From NCBI GenBank assembly GCA_965248935.1, contig OZ252214.1, forward strand, positions 4,920,006 to 4,984,005: a DNA stretch of 64,000 bases, in the 5' to 3' direction. The position numbers were made by a program, and so were the translations under genes. Below the pieces are notes generated by a model. The model saw nothing but the letters and a program-made list of their open reading frames with translations. It was not told where the DNA came from and did not search any database. Within the stretch, counting starts at the first letter, position 1. Every line of letters begins with the position of its first letter. This document shows positions 8,084-17,800 of the stretch, in pieces. The DNA is from G032773895 sp965248935 (GTDB lineage: Bacteria; Pseudomonadota; Gammaproteobacteria; Pseudomonadales; Cellvibrionaceae).

Positions 8084-11000
8084 TCATGATTCAACGGTGG
8101 CCTCCAAAGCCATAGCTTGGCTCGTAGTTACTAGGCCCTCCGACATTATTTGCAGTAGGTGTTTGATTATTCTGTCCATGGTGCTTTTCAGGTAATAAGA
8201 AGGATCATACTGAACCCATAAGACTAAGCGATCTCCTTTTTTATAAAATTTCAGCCAGATAAAAAACGAATGCTCATCCGAAGGACAGCTCATCGCTGTG
8301 CTTTTCTCCGATTCAATAACAGGCAGCTCTGAGTCTGGAATCTCTTCGTAAGGGTCATAACTAAAAATAACGGAGCTGCTCGGTTCTTTCTGTTTTTCTC
8401 TGAAATCACCGGAGGATATACCAAGCGGTAACAGTGCGTGATGCTCATAATGGATATGCGTGGCAATATCGTTCATGTCTTCTTGTATACGTTTAGCCAC
8501 ATCAACTAATAACGCATTTTTTTGCGCAATTGTGGCGATAAAATGATGACAAGCCAACGAACCAACGAGCTGTTCGGCTCCCCAAAATGTACGCCCGGAT
8601 AAGTTATACCCTATTGAGGGATAATCAACTCCCATTACTCGTTGGAGCATCAACGACGCCACCCCACATAAAGTATTCGAAAGCGTTAAACCATTTTCCA
8701 AGGCTGTGCGTTTAATATGGGCACTCAGAGTTTTCGATAACCCTCTTACAATCGCAGCTTTTTCAATGCACTGACCTTCAAGGTTTTCGAATGGTTTTGC
8801 TGAAGCATGATCAAAGGGCAGACGTGCAGCTCGGTAGCGATTTGAATACGACAACCAAAAATCACGATCGTATTTGTATTGATCCGATAGTCGATACTCT
8901 TTATTCAGCCATGCACTTAAATCACAATAATCGTATTTCAGGGGCGTAATATTGACCTCATGAGCGGAGGAGTATCCATGATAGAGTGCCAATAATTCTT
9001 TCTGAAGGATATCCAAACTGTAGCCATCCACAATACTGTGGTCAAACGATATCATGACATCAAACGATGACTTTTCTGAAATACAAATTGAAATAAGGTA
9101 TGGAGGTTGTTTAAGTTCGTGAAGACATTTCCCGTAAAATACACGGTCGATATGTTGTGCGTTTTCAAAAGCCGTTTCGGCGGAAAGTTTCTCTCCCAAT
9201 AAATCACGGTATGTTATCGATAAGGTTGGACAATACTTTGGCTCGATAGATTGTACTAGGCGCCCTTCTTTTACAGATAAAACGGTTCGCAATACCGAAT
9301 GCCGTTGAACTAAACGGCGTAGGGTTTTTTGAAAGGCTTCCTCGTCAAATTGCACATCAAATGAAACCTGTAAAAATACGGGACGTAAAATACGCCCGCG
9401 ATCAGTTTCCATCCATTGCCATTGCTGTAAAGGGTGGGCTTCAACTTCGTTATTTGTTATCGGTATTATGTTTATTTTTTCTTCTATGCCAGCCTGCCGC
9501 CTATTTATTTTTTGTTCAATAAGTGCTGCTTGAAGCGAAACCGTATTCGCATTCATTAAGGCGTTGAAGCCGATATCAAGCCCCCATTTATCAATGATAC
9601 GATTACGAAGTATGGCCAAGGTATAGGAGTCACCACCTAGGCGAAAAAAGGTGTCATGCATACCTATAGGCTCATGTGTTAGAAGTGTTTCCCACAGTAA
9701 ACATAGGCGTTTTTCCAATTCTGTTTCAGGTGCGGTAAAGGAAGCAATCTGGCTAAAATCGATTTCAGGCAGGCCCGACCGATCCAATTTTCCATTAGCC
9801 GTCATGGGTATGTATTCAATTAAGCTAAAAGTCGTTGGAATCATAAACTCTGGAAGTATTTTACTTAGGTCAATACGAATACGATTGAAAAGGCGCTCGT
9901 TTGATGTTGAATTGTTTCCAGATTCTTTGTATAACTCGCGGTTTAGTACAATATACGCTGCTAAAAATACGGTATTGCCTCGCTTTATATCTAAGACCAG
10001 TGCGTGCTGTATGGGTTTGAAAGCCAGTAAATGTGCTTCAATTTCTTTCAGTTCTATTCGAATGCCACGAATTTTAACTTGGCGGTCTTTGCGACCCTCA
10101 TAGATTAAGTGGCCTTCACATGACCAACGAACACGATCACCCGTTCGATAAACAATGGGAAACTGAGTTTTTATATTTTCCTCGGTTTCAAACAGGTTAT
10201 CGAGAAAGCTGGTTCGTGTTAAGTCTGGTTTATTCAGGTATCCGCGCGCAATACCGGGCCCGGCAATAAATAATTCACCCGGAACCCCGATAGGCGCAAG
10301 GGAAAGATCGTCCAAGGCAACGTAAGCACGTGCCCCGTCAAACAGTGTACCTATATTCCCACCATCATTTTCAGATGTCACAATGTGGCTACTGACTTCC
10401 CCGGTTTCTGTAGGGCCGTAATAATTTATCACTCTTGAAAATTGTATATCCAATTGAGTGATAACGTCTCTTCCCAAATTTTCACCACTAAAATACACCT
10501 GTTCTAGCGCCAGGTCGGTATACCCTGAGTGTGCTAAGGCCGAATATTGTGAAGGAACAAAATGCGCCGCATTTACTTTTTGATGACGAATAAGCCGGGC
10601 AATTTCTTCCGGGTCGAAGCTCGATTGGGTTACAACAATACGTGCCCCAACGAAAAAGTGGCTGAATATATCTGAAATTGACACATCGAAAATATAGTTC
10701 GTTTTAAAGAGGTATCGATTCTTATCACACCGCCCGCGCTCAGCCATATAACGATTTCGACTGCAACTGGCTCGATGCGATATTTCCACTCCTTTTGGTG
10801 AACCTGTTGTACCAGAGGTATACAGCAGGTAAGCGAGGCTATCTGCTGTTGCTTTTGAATTTAGGTTACTCTCCCCAGAGTGTATTATTGAATCGGAATC
10901 ATTGGGGTGGTCAGCCACGATCACTTGAGGACAGCTTGAGGATACGGCTTGGAGAATACTTGTGAGTGTATTTTCACAAAGAGAATGAGTGAGTACCAAG

Positions 11001-12175
11001 GGACAATTGCTGTCCTTTAACATGTAAAGGATACGTTCGCTTGGAAAATCCGCTGAAATGGGAAGAAACGCAGCGCCGGATTTGAGTACCGCAAGAAGAC
11101 TCACAAGCATGTCGATGCTACGCTCAAAATACAAAGCAAAAACGGTATCAGCTTCGATTTCACGATTAAAGAGGTTTCGATAGACCCGAGTAATTTCGTG
11201 TGCAAGCCGATTTGCCTTTCGATTGAGCAGACGATAGCTCACATCTTGCTCGCCAAAACTCACTGCAATACGCTCAGGTGTTTTTTCTACTTGTGATTCA
11301 AAAAGCTGATGCAGTGTTGTATCTATCGGAAAGGCTAAACCTGTTTGATTCCAACATGCCAAATTGCGTTTATCTTCGCTGCACAAAAGGGGCAAAGTCT
11401 CAATGATTACTTCGGGGTTAACTAATATTGTACGCAGCAAGATCAGTAATCGCTCCGTGATAAGCTCCGCCTCATACGCACTAAAATTGCCTAGGCGGTA
11501 ATGCAAAACCCATTCAAATTTGGATGCCCTAGCAAAATCATGCCACTCTACTGTAAGAGGTGGGATTGTAAGAGGCGGGGATTTCGTATCCTTTATCTGT
11601 GATATTGAATTATTCAAACCATTATGTTGAACAGGTTCATTAATACTCGACTGCAAAATATACCGACACCTTGGCATTTCCTCGATTGCGAGAAGTTCCT
11701 TGAACCTATCCACCGAAACCAAGTCTTCTAGCGGAAAAGGTAGGCAGGCAACCGCATTTTTTTCCACGTTCTGGCTGTATACTAATTGAGAAAAAAACGT
11801 ATTTCCCTTTTTTACGGAATAGAAAATAGGAAATTCAATATCCAGAGTATCCGACGAAATAAGTAAAGGCACCGATTCCTCTGCATACGCGCGAGAAAGG
11901 TACAGTGAAACCAAGGTTGTCATCAAAGCCTGTACGGACACAATGTGTTCAGTGCAAAAAGAGCGAATGCTGTCATTTAGCTCCTGCGGTAAGATACGAG
12001 AATAACGCCCCAATTTAGATTCTTGATTAGACAACGCACCACTCCCCCATTTGGGAAAACGGAAAGGGGTTTTCTCTTGAAGCATTTCATTCCAAAATAC
12101 CGTTGCTTCTTTCGATTTCGTATTTTGATCGACTTCCTTTTTAGACTGAATAACAGTGTTAGATTCTTTATTCAT
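8084..12175 (-). CDS. Nonribosomal peptide synthetase, single module (half-C)-A-T-C
   Basis: 1363 residues. Residues 1-270 match only the C-terminal half of a condensation domain. The adenylation domain (about 285-780) shows YTSGTTGSPKG, NYYGPTETGE, YRTGDRVRW, VKIRGIRIELKEIE and NGKLDR. The carrier domain FRLGGDS is near residue 847. A C-terminal condensation domain follows (about 890-1340) with SFDHSIVDGYS, keeping the catalytic second His of HHxxxDG. There is no thioesterase. The pocket residues read approximately DVSHYSYEV, nearly the same as module 3 of NRPS1. It is last in the NRPS1-GT2-ABC-NRPS2 series, so it probably adds the last residue, and its terminal C domain may release the peptide. 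Substrate unknown. Confidence 0.93.
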   Translation of the reverse strand: MNKESNTVIQSKKEVDQNTKSKEATVFWNEMLQEKTPFRFPKWGSGALSNQESKLGRYSRILPQELNDSIRSFCTEHIVSVQALMTTLVSLYLSRAYAEESVPLLISSDTLDIEFPIFYSVKKGNTFFSQLVYSQNVEKNAVACLPFPLEDLVSVDRFKELLAIEEMPRCRYILQSSINEPVQHNGLNNSISQIKDTKSPPLTIPPLTVEWHDFARASKFEWVLHYRLGNFSAYEAELITERLLILLRTILVNPEVIIETLPLLCSEDKRNLACWNQTGLAFPIDTTLHQLFESQVEKTPERIAVSFGEQDVSYRLLNRKANRLAHEITRVYRNLFNREIEADTVFALYFERSIDMLVSLLAVLKSGAAFLPISADFPSERILYMLKDSNCPLVLTHSLCENTLTSILQAVSSSCPQVIVADHPNDSDSIIHSGESNLNSKATADSLAYLLYTSGTTGSPKGVEISHRASCSRNRYMAERGRCDKNRYLFKTNYIFDVSISDIFSHFFVGARIVVTQSSFDPEEIARLIRHQKVNAAHFVPSQYSALAHSGYTDLALEQVYFSGENLGRDVITQLDIQFSRVINYYGPTETGEVSSHIVTSENDGGNIGTLFDGARAYVALDDLSLAPIGVPGELFIAGPGIARGYLNKPDLTRTSFLDNLFETEENIKTQFPIVYRTGDRVRWSCEGHLIYEGRKDRQVKIRGIRIELKEIEAHLLAFKPIQHALVLDIKRGNTVFLAAYIVLNRELYKESGNNSTSNERLFNRIRIDLSKILPEFMIPTTFSLIEYIPMTANGKLDRSGLPEIDFSQIASFTAPETELEKRLCLLWETLLTHEPIGMHDTFFRLGGDSYTLAILRNRIIDKWGLDIGFNALMNANTVSLQAALIEQKINRRQAGIEEKINIIPITNNEVEAHPLQQWQWMETDRGRILRPVFLQVSFDVQFDEEAFQKTLRRLVQRHSVLRTVLSVKEGRLVQSIEPKYCPTLSITYRDLLGEKLSAETAFENAQHIDRVFYGKCLHELKQPPYLISICISEKSSFDVMISFDHSIVDGYSLDILQKELLALYHGYSSAHEVNITPLKYDYCDLSAWLNKEYRLSDQYKYDRDFWLSYSNRYRAARLPFDHASAKPFENLEGQCIEKAAIVRGLSKTLSAHIKRTALENGLTLSNTLCGVASLMLQRVMGVDYPSIGYNLSGRTFWGAEQLVGSLACHHFIATIAQKNALLVDVAKRIQEDMNDIATHIHYEHHALLPLGISSGDFREKQKEPSSSVIFSYDPYEEIPDSELPVIESEKSTAMSCPSDEHSFFIWLKFYKKGDRLVLWVQYDPSYYLKSTMDRIIKHLLQIMSEGLVTTSQAMALEATVES

Positions 12176-12235
12176 TCCCGACTGGATACCCCATTTTCAA
12201 CTTTTATTGACTCGCTATTTTACCACTAAAAACAT

Positions 12236-13894
12236 TTATGCCGGTTCGACAGCCGTTTGCCAATCGCTTTCGCTACCGCTCGACAATTGATTGTCATTTG
12301 CTAAACGGCCTCCATCCATTTTTAAAATTCGATCACAGCATCCGTAGTATTTTTCATCATGTGTGATGGCCAAAATCAACTTTCCTTGCTGTTTAAGTGT
12401 GGGAAGCAGTTCGTAATAGAAATAGTCTTTAAAGGATGTATCCTGGTCTGCCGCCCATTCGTCAAATACGTAGATGGGTGAATTTTCAAACAAGGCAATA
12501 ATCATCGCCAAGCGACGACGCTGCCCCTGCGATAATTTGGTACTCGATAACTCACCCGATACGGATGTGACTTTCTTTTCAAGGTCAAACGAGTGCAAGC
12601 GAGTTTTTACATCGCCATCTGAAACTAATGATCCAGTGCTGTCTAAGATATCGTTAAACAAATAAAAATCCTGAAAAATACAGCTAAAATGCTGACGATA
12701 CCATTCTACATTGTCATCTTTGAGCGTTCTCCCGTCTATTTCTATGGAACCGAAAGACGGGGTTAAGAGCCCTAGCATAATTTTAATTAAGGTGGTTTTT
12801 CCGCTACCGTTACCGCCTGTAACAAAAACGATATTCCCTTTTGATAAGCTAAGATCAACCGGCCCGACAGAAAAAGACGTTTCATTGTCTTGCCTGGGGT
12901 AAAGGTAACTTACATTTTTCAACGATAGGCACGCAAAGGGACGTTTCTTCTCGACACAATTAAATTGTTCATCACCTTGAATATCCAAATCAAGACTTTC
13001 AATTTTATCCAGTGCGACCCTAGCTTGCGCAATGGTTGCAAAACCTTGAGACAACAACCTTACCGGCATTAAAATAAAAAGTATGATCATGGAAATTTGA
13101 ACTAATTCGGACGGCGGTATATGAAAAACGGAACCGCCCAATAGAGCTACCGCAGCAAGCATGTAAAACAATGCTACGGTCAACCAGCTTTCGGAAAAAA
13201 TCCAATAGCGCATGGCCTTGTGTTCAATTTCCTGTATTTTCTTTATAGAGGGTATTGCATCGTTATAGTAATAGTGAGCTTTGCGGTTGGCATTAATACT
13301 CAACTCTTTCGAACCTGACATAAAAATATCAAAACTTGCAAACATTTTATCTTCGGTTTCTCTTAAAGCCAAGTAGCCCATATATCCCCGTTTCGCCGAA
13401 AAGCTATATACCCAAAACGCCAAGGCTAGAATAAGTAGAATTATCGAGGTTACCGTCCACGACAAATAAAACATATAGCCGATGCATAATACCACTACAG
13501 CCGAGTTGTACAACAAGCTGGGGATAAGACAAACAAACTGAGAAAGACTCCCTACATCAGATGTTAACGCAGCGTACAGCCGTTCAGCCCCAAGTTCTTC
13601 CCGCTTAATATAATCCAACGTCAGCATTTTGTTCAAAATTGACGAACGAATAGAGGAAACGGTGGTGGTATTTAAGTCGCTAAGTAGTACACCTGAAAAA
13701 TAGTTGACGATACACAAGAGGAATATCGAAACCAAAACTACGGCAATATCTACCGGGTTGAATTCGGAATTTAAAGTCGTAACCATTGAGCTGATATTGG
13801 CGATAACGAACAAGGTAAGAGCGGAATTACCTAAGCTAGCCGAGATGGAAACAATCAGTTTTTTATAATGTCGAGCAAAGAGTGCTTTTATCAT
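12236..13894 (-). CDS. Cyclic-peptide exporter-type ABC transporter (SyrD/PvdE family)
   Basis: 552 residues: six predicted transmembrane helices in the first ~310 residues fused to an ATPase domain. The Walker A is GGNGSGKTT (about residue 358), the signature is LSQGQRRRLA (about 456) and the Walker B region is PIYVFDEWAADQD (about 475). The DEWAADQD string is characteristic of the SyrD/PvdE peptide-exporter group. It starts 2 bases after the glycosyltransferase stop and ends 60 bases before NRPS2, so it is co-transcribed with the NRPS genes. It probably moves the finished peptide, or a precursor, across the inner membrane. Confidence 0.93.
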   Translation of the reverse strand: MIKALFARHYKKLIVSISASLGNSALTLFVIANISSMVTTLNSEFNPVDIAVVLVSIFLLCIVNYFSGVLLSDLNTTTVSSIRSSILNKMLTLDYIKREELGAERLYAALTSDVGSLSQFVCLIPSLLYNSAVVVLCIGYMFYLSWTVTSIILLILALAFWVYSFSAKRGYMGYLALRETEDKMFASFDIFMSGSKELSINANRKAHYYYNDAIPSIKKIQEIEHKAMRYWIFSESWLTVALFYMLAAVALLGGSVFHIPPSELVQISMIILFILMPVRLLSQGFATIAQARVALDKIESLDLDIQGDEQFNCVEKKRPFACLSLKNVSYLYPRQDNETSFSVGPVDLSLSKGNIVFVTGGNGSGKTTLIKIMLGLLTPSFGSIEIDGRTLKDDNVEWYRQHFSCIFQDFYLFNDILDSTGSLVSDGDVKTRLHSFDLEKKVTSVSGELSSTKLSQGQRRRLAMIIALFENSPIYVFDEWAADQDTSFKDYFYYELLPTLKQQGKLILAITHDEKYYGCCDRILKMDGGRLANDNQLSSGSESDWQTAVEPA

Positions 13895-13896
13895 GA

Positions 13897-14784
13897 TTAA
13901 GTTACTCCCTGCGCGAGTACAGCCTCCGTTTCATCGTATAAATAGGTTGTAAAAATATCTTCCCAGCCATGTGTTGAGAGCATCGCAACACCAGGAGAGC
14001 GATTTTTTTCAACGATGTATTTAATATTTTCTTGGGATGAATTGATATTATCTTTAGCGCTACGAAAATGTGGAATGTGAATCGCTTCTAGCGTCTCCAA
14101 TACTCTAAAGTGACAACCCGCATTGTGAAGGCGGATCGCAATATCAACATCTTCTCCTCCCCAACTATTAAACCATTCGTCGAAACCGCCAACGTCTCGC
14201 AATACTTTGGTTCGACATGAAATATGCCCTCCCCAACAAATAACCCACGGAGCAGCCGTTTTTGACAGGTCAAAGCCGACACTTTTACAGTGGTCGTAGC
14301 GGCAGTCATAGAATTTTTTTCGCGTCGTTAAAACAGAAAAAGCACGAGAAAAACTATTGTTGTCCAATATGCTTTTAAGAGACTGGGCATTCTCCATCGA
14401 AAACTCTTCAACACCATATGAAAGCCCAATAACCACATTTTTTGATTGCCCTTGGTGTGCATCCATATGCAGTGATAATAACTGGGGCGAGGCCAGCATA
14501 CCACAATCAAAAATCAATACGACCGGGTATTTCGCGTACCGAATACCCACATTTCGCGCAGCAGAAAGACGAAAACCTTTGTCTTCGAGATAATAGTAAT
14601 TTATATCTAACTTTTCTCTATATTCATCAACGAGAAAACGTGTACCATCTTTGGAACCGTCATCCACAACAATGATTTCGTAAAATTCTTTTGAAACCGT
14701 TTGTTTGACTAGCGAATCTAAAGTCTCTTTTAGTAAAAGCATTGTATTGTAAGTCGGTATGACTACTGTTATTTTTTCTTTCAT
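13897..14784 (-). CDS. Family 2 glycosyltransferase
   Basis: 295 residues of the GT-A fold. It begins ITVVIPTYNTMLLLKETLDS, with the nucleotide-sugar region VVDDGSKDGT near residue 42 and the C-terminal acceptor motif WGGEDVDIAIRL near residue 210, the latter shared with galactosyltransferase-type GT2 enzymes. No membrane helix is visible, so it is probably cytoplasmic. It lies directly between NRPS1 and the exporter. Placement inside the NRPS operon suggests glycosylation of the peptide (for example at the predicted Tyr or Asn) before export. The sugar donor cannot be read from sequence. Confidence 0.9.
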   Translation of the reverse strand: MKEKITVVIPTYNTMLLLKETLDSLVKQTVSKEFYEIIVVDDGSKDGTRFLVDEYREKLDINYYYLEDKGFRLSAARNVGIRYAKYPVVLIFDCGMLASPQLLSLHMDAHQGQSKNVVIGLSYGVEEFSMENAQSLKSILDNNSFSRAFSVLTTRKKFYDCRYDHCKSVGFDLSKTAAPWVICWGGHISCRTKVLRDVGGFDEWFNSWGGEDVDIAIRLHNAGCHFRVLETLEAIHIPHFRSAKDNINSSQENIKYIVEKNRSPGVAMLSTHGWEDIFTTYLYDETEAVLAQGVT

Positions 14785-14867
14785 TTTCTACACGCTCAAT
14801 TAAATCAAAAAATTCATTCACATGTTTTCAAGGCACACTGTTTACGACGAACACAAAAAAACATTAT

Positions 14868-17800
14868 TTATTTTCCACTCTCTTCAAATCCAGCTATCAA
14901 TGTACGCAAGCAATTCACCTGTGCATCAATAAACCGTTGCATCGTTTCCTCCTTGTATTGAGTTTGACAATAAGCCCAAAACAGTTTGAGTTGACCCCCT
15001 TCGTAATATGCTTTTCCAAAAGGCTTAAACTTGGAACGCATCGGTCCATCGACCGGCCCTTGAGATTCCGGCGCGATTTTAAAGACACGATCAAACAGTG
15101 AATGCCCCTCATCGTATTGTTGTTTTGGTAGAAAGGTGAACTCTAGCTGAAATTCAGGCAGCTCATTAAATTCGTTACGTATGCTTTCGTCTTTATGCAA
15201 ATATCGTAAACAACTGTAAGTCAAGCCACCGTCGTTTAATTCAGAAAACTGGTGCTTAATACGAGAAAGTGTATCTCGCGCTGACATTTGCAAGGCATCG
15301 GTAGGTAAATCAAATAGGATATTATTGTAGTTAGGAAGCCAACCTAGTGTGCGAGTTAAATCAAGCTCTTCCGCCGCTGGAATTGTACGTCCATTATGGG
15401 TAAAAAGAAGAAAAACGGCAGCAGATCCAGACCATTGCTCGTACGCCTTAAGAATGGATGCGACGAGAAAATCTTGCTCGTCGAATTCACCTTTAGCGAA
15501 ACATTCCAATACTTCCGATTCTCGAAGGGAAAGCTCCGCGTATACAAGTGAAATATCGCTTATACCTGTATCCGGTTTTAGACCCGATGGATTCGGCTCG
15601 ACTGGCAATGGCCTAAATCGCTCCCATACACGCGATCGCCAATAGGGTAGGTATGTTTCAGCTTCTCCGTTTGCGTAATTGTGCTGCCAGTCTGCCCAGT
15701 CCTTTATCGAGAGTGTTTTATTGGGTAGGACAGGAGTATCATCGCGGCTCAGGCTTTCGTATGCAGAGACGAGATCGTCAACGAATAATTCAAACGAAAT
15801 TTGATCCATCAATACACGGTGAATAACCAACATCAACCGAGCATTTTGTTGTTCTCCCAAGTCAAAATAAATGGCCTTAAACAAAATCCGAGACAGGTCT
15901 AACGACGCTTGAGCCGATGCACATTTTGTCTCGATTATGTCCTTCGCCTGCCCCTGTGTTTTTGATGATAGGTCTTCGTATTCCCACCAGGAAGGCATAT
16001 CCTCTATCGCTTGAAAATATTGACAAGGTGTTCCGGCCTCATCTATAAAAATGCGTCTTAAACCGTCGTGGTGCAAGATAAGCGATTCAATTGATCGCTG
16101 TAACAAACTTGGGTCGAGTGGGCGAACCAACTCAAGTAAAACAGATGCGTTCCAATGATTAGGTGCCAGTCTTTGTAAAAACCAATGATGATTAATCAGT
16201 AACGGTGCTGACCCGATAACCGGAGTTTGATCGTACTGCGCTTTACTGCTCTTTTCCTCGATACATTCAGCCAGTTCAGATATCGTCGATGATATCAGAA
16301 CATCCTTAACACTCACTTCTTTGTTTAATCGACGCAAGGACATAACAAGTTGCAAAATACGCATGGAGTGTCCACCCAGCTCGAAGAAATTATCTGTGCG
16401 GCCAACTGAATCGATGTTTAAAATATCTTGCCAAAGCGAGCATAGAGTATGTTCCAAATCTGTTTTGGGCGCTTCGTATGCTCTTTTTATTTGTTGTTTT
16501 ATCCCTGGGCTAGAAAGTGGGTTAGAACGTGGATCAGGCAGTGCTTTACGATCCAACTTACCGTTATTGGACAGGGGTAATTGGTCCATTTTAATGTAAA
16601 TACTTGGCAACATATAGTCCGGCAGATGTTTAAGCAGGGCTTCATTTAAAGCCGCAGAATTTAAACTAATACCATGAGCCAATACAATGTAGGCCACCAA
16701 ACACTTTTCATTTTCAAGGTCTTTATCAATAACCACGGCTTGGTTTACATTAACCAGTGCATTCAACGCACTTTCAATTTCTCCCAGCTCAATACGATGC
16801 CCCCGAATTTTCACCTGAAAATCATTTCGTCCAATAAATTCAAGTTCACCACTTGGTAACCAGCGAACAATATCCCCTGTTTTGTACAAACGACTATCAA
16901 CTTGGTTTGAATCACCCGGCATAAAGGGGTTCACGATAAAACGCTCCGCACTTAATTCTGGTCGATTCCAGTAGCCGCGAGCCAAACCGCATCCACCTAT
17001 GTACAACTCCCCAGGCGCACCCACCGGAAGTGGAATAAGCTGCTCATTCAAAACAAAAAGCGTTTCACCTTTAAAGGCTTGACCAATGATTTTTTCCGAC
17101 CCTGAACTATAGGGTTTAAAAGAACTCCAAATGCAGGTTTCTGTTGGGCCATAAACTTGATAAACAGATTGAAATTGGTTTGATAGATGATCGTACAATG
17201 TACGATTACCACTTTCACCGCCAACAAGAATATCAATGTGTTTTGTATCCAAGGCCGGTTGCGCATTTATGAATACTTGCCACATGGATGGCGTTTGTTG
17301 AATAAGATCAATGGTATCGCTATGTTGTTCCAAATCCATTTGCGCACGCTCAATGTCGGACAAAACAAGAGTCCCTCCTGAAATAAAAGGAAGGGCATAT
17401 TCCAAACCAAAAATATCAAAGGTGTAGTTCGTCAAACTCAAGAACGACAAGCTCTGCTGAGATCGACTGGCCGATAACCACTGCCTTACCACATCAATGT
17501 AGTGTGCGAAGACCTTGTGTTCCATCATCACACCCTTTGGCTTTCCGGTTGTCCCCGAAGTATAAAGAATATAAGCTAAATCATTTGGCCCACTGATGGG
17601 CAAGGGGTTCTGCGTTGAATTTCCATTAATAACCGCATCGACTGACAAAACCGAATACGAATGCGTCAACGATTTCATATTGGTTTGCATCGCCGAAACA
17701 TAGGTCTCATCGCACAATAGTATGCGAGTTTGAGTGTCTTCAAGAAGGTATGCCACACGCTCTTTCGGATAGTCTGGCGAAATGGGTACGTATGCCCCAC

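Noticed and set aside
9651..10103. 150-residue ORF antisense to NRPS2
   Set aside because: It is a shadow frame of a strongly conserved adenylation domain.
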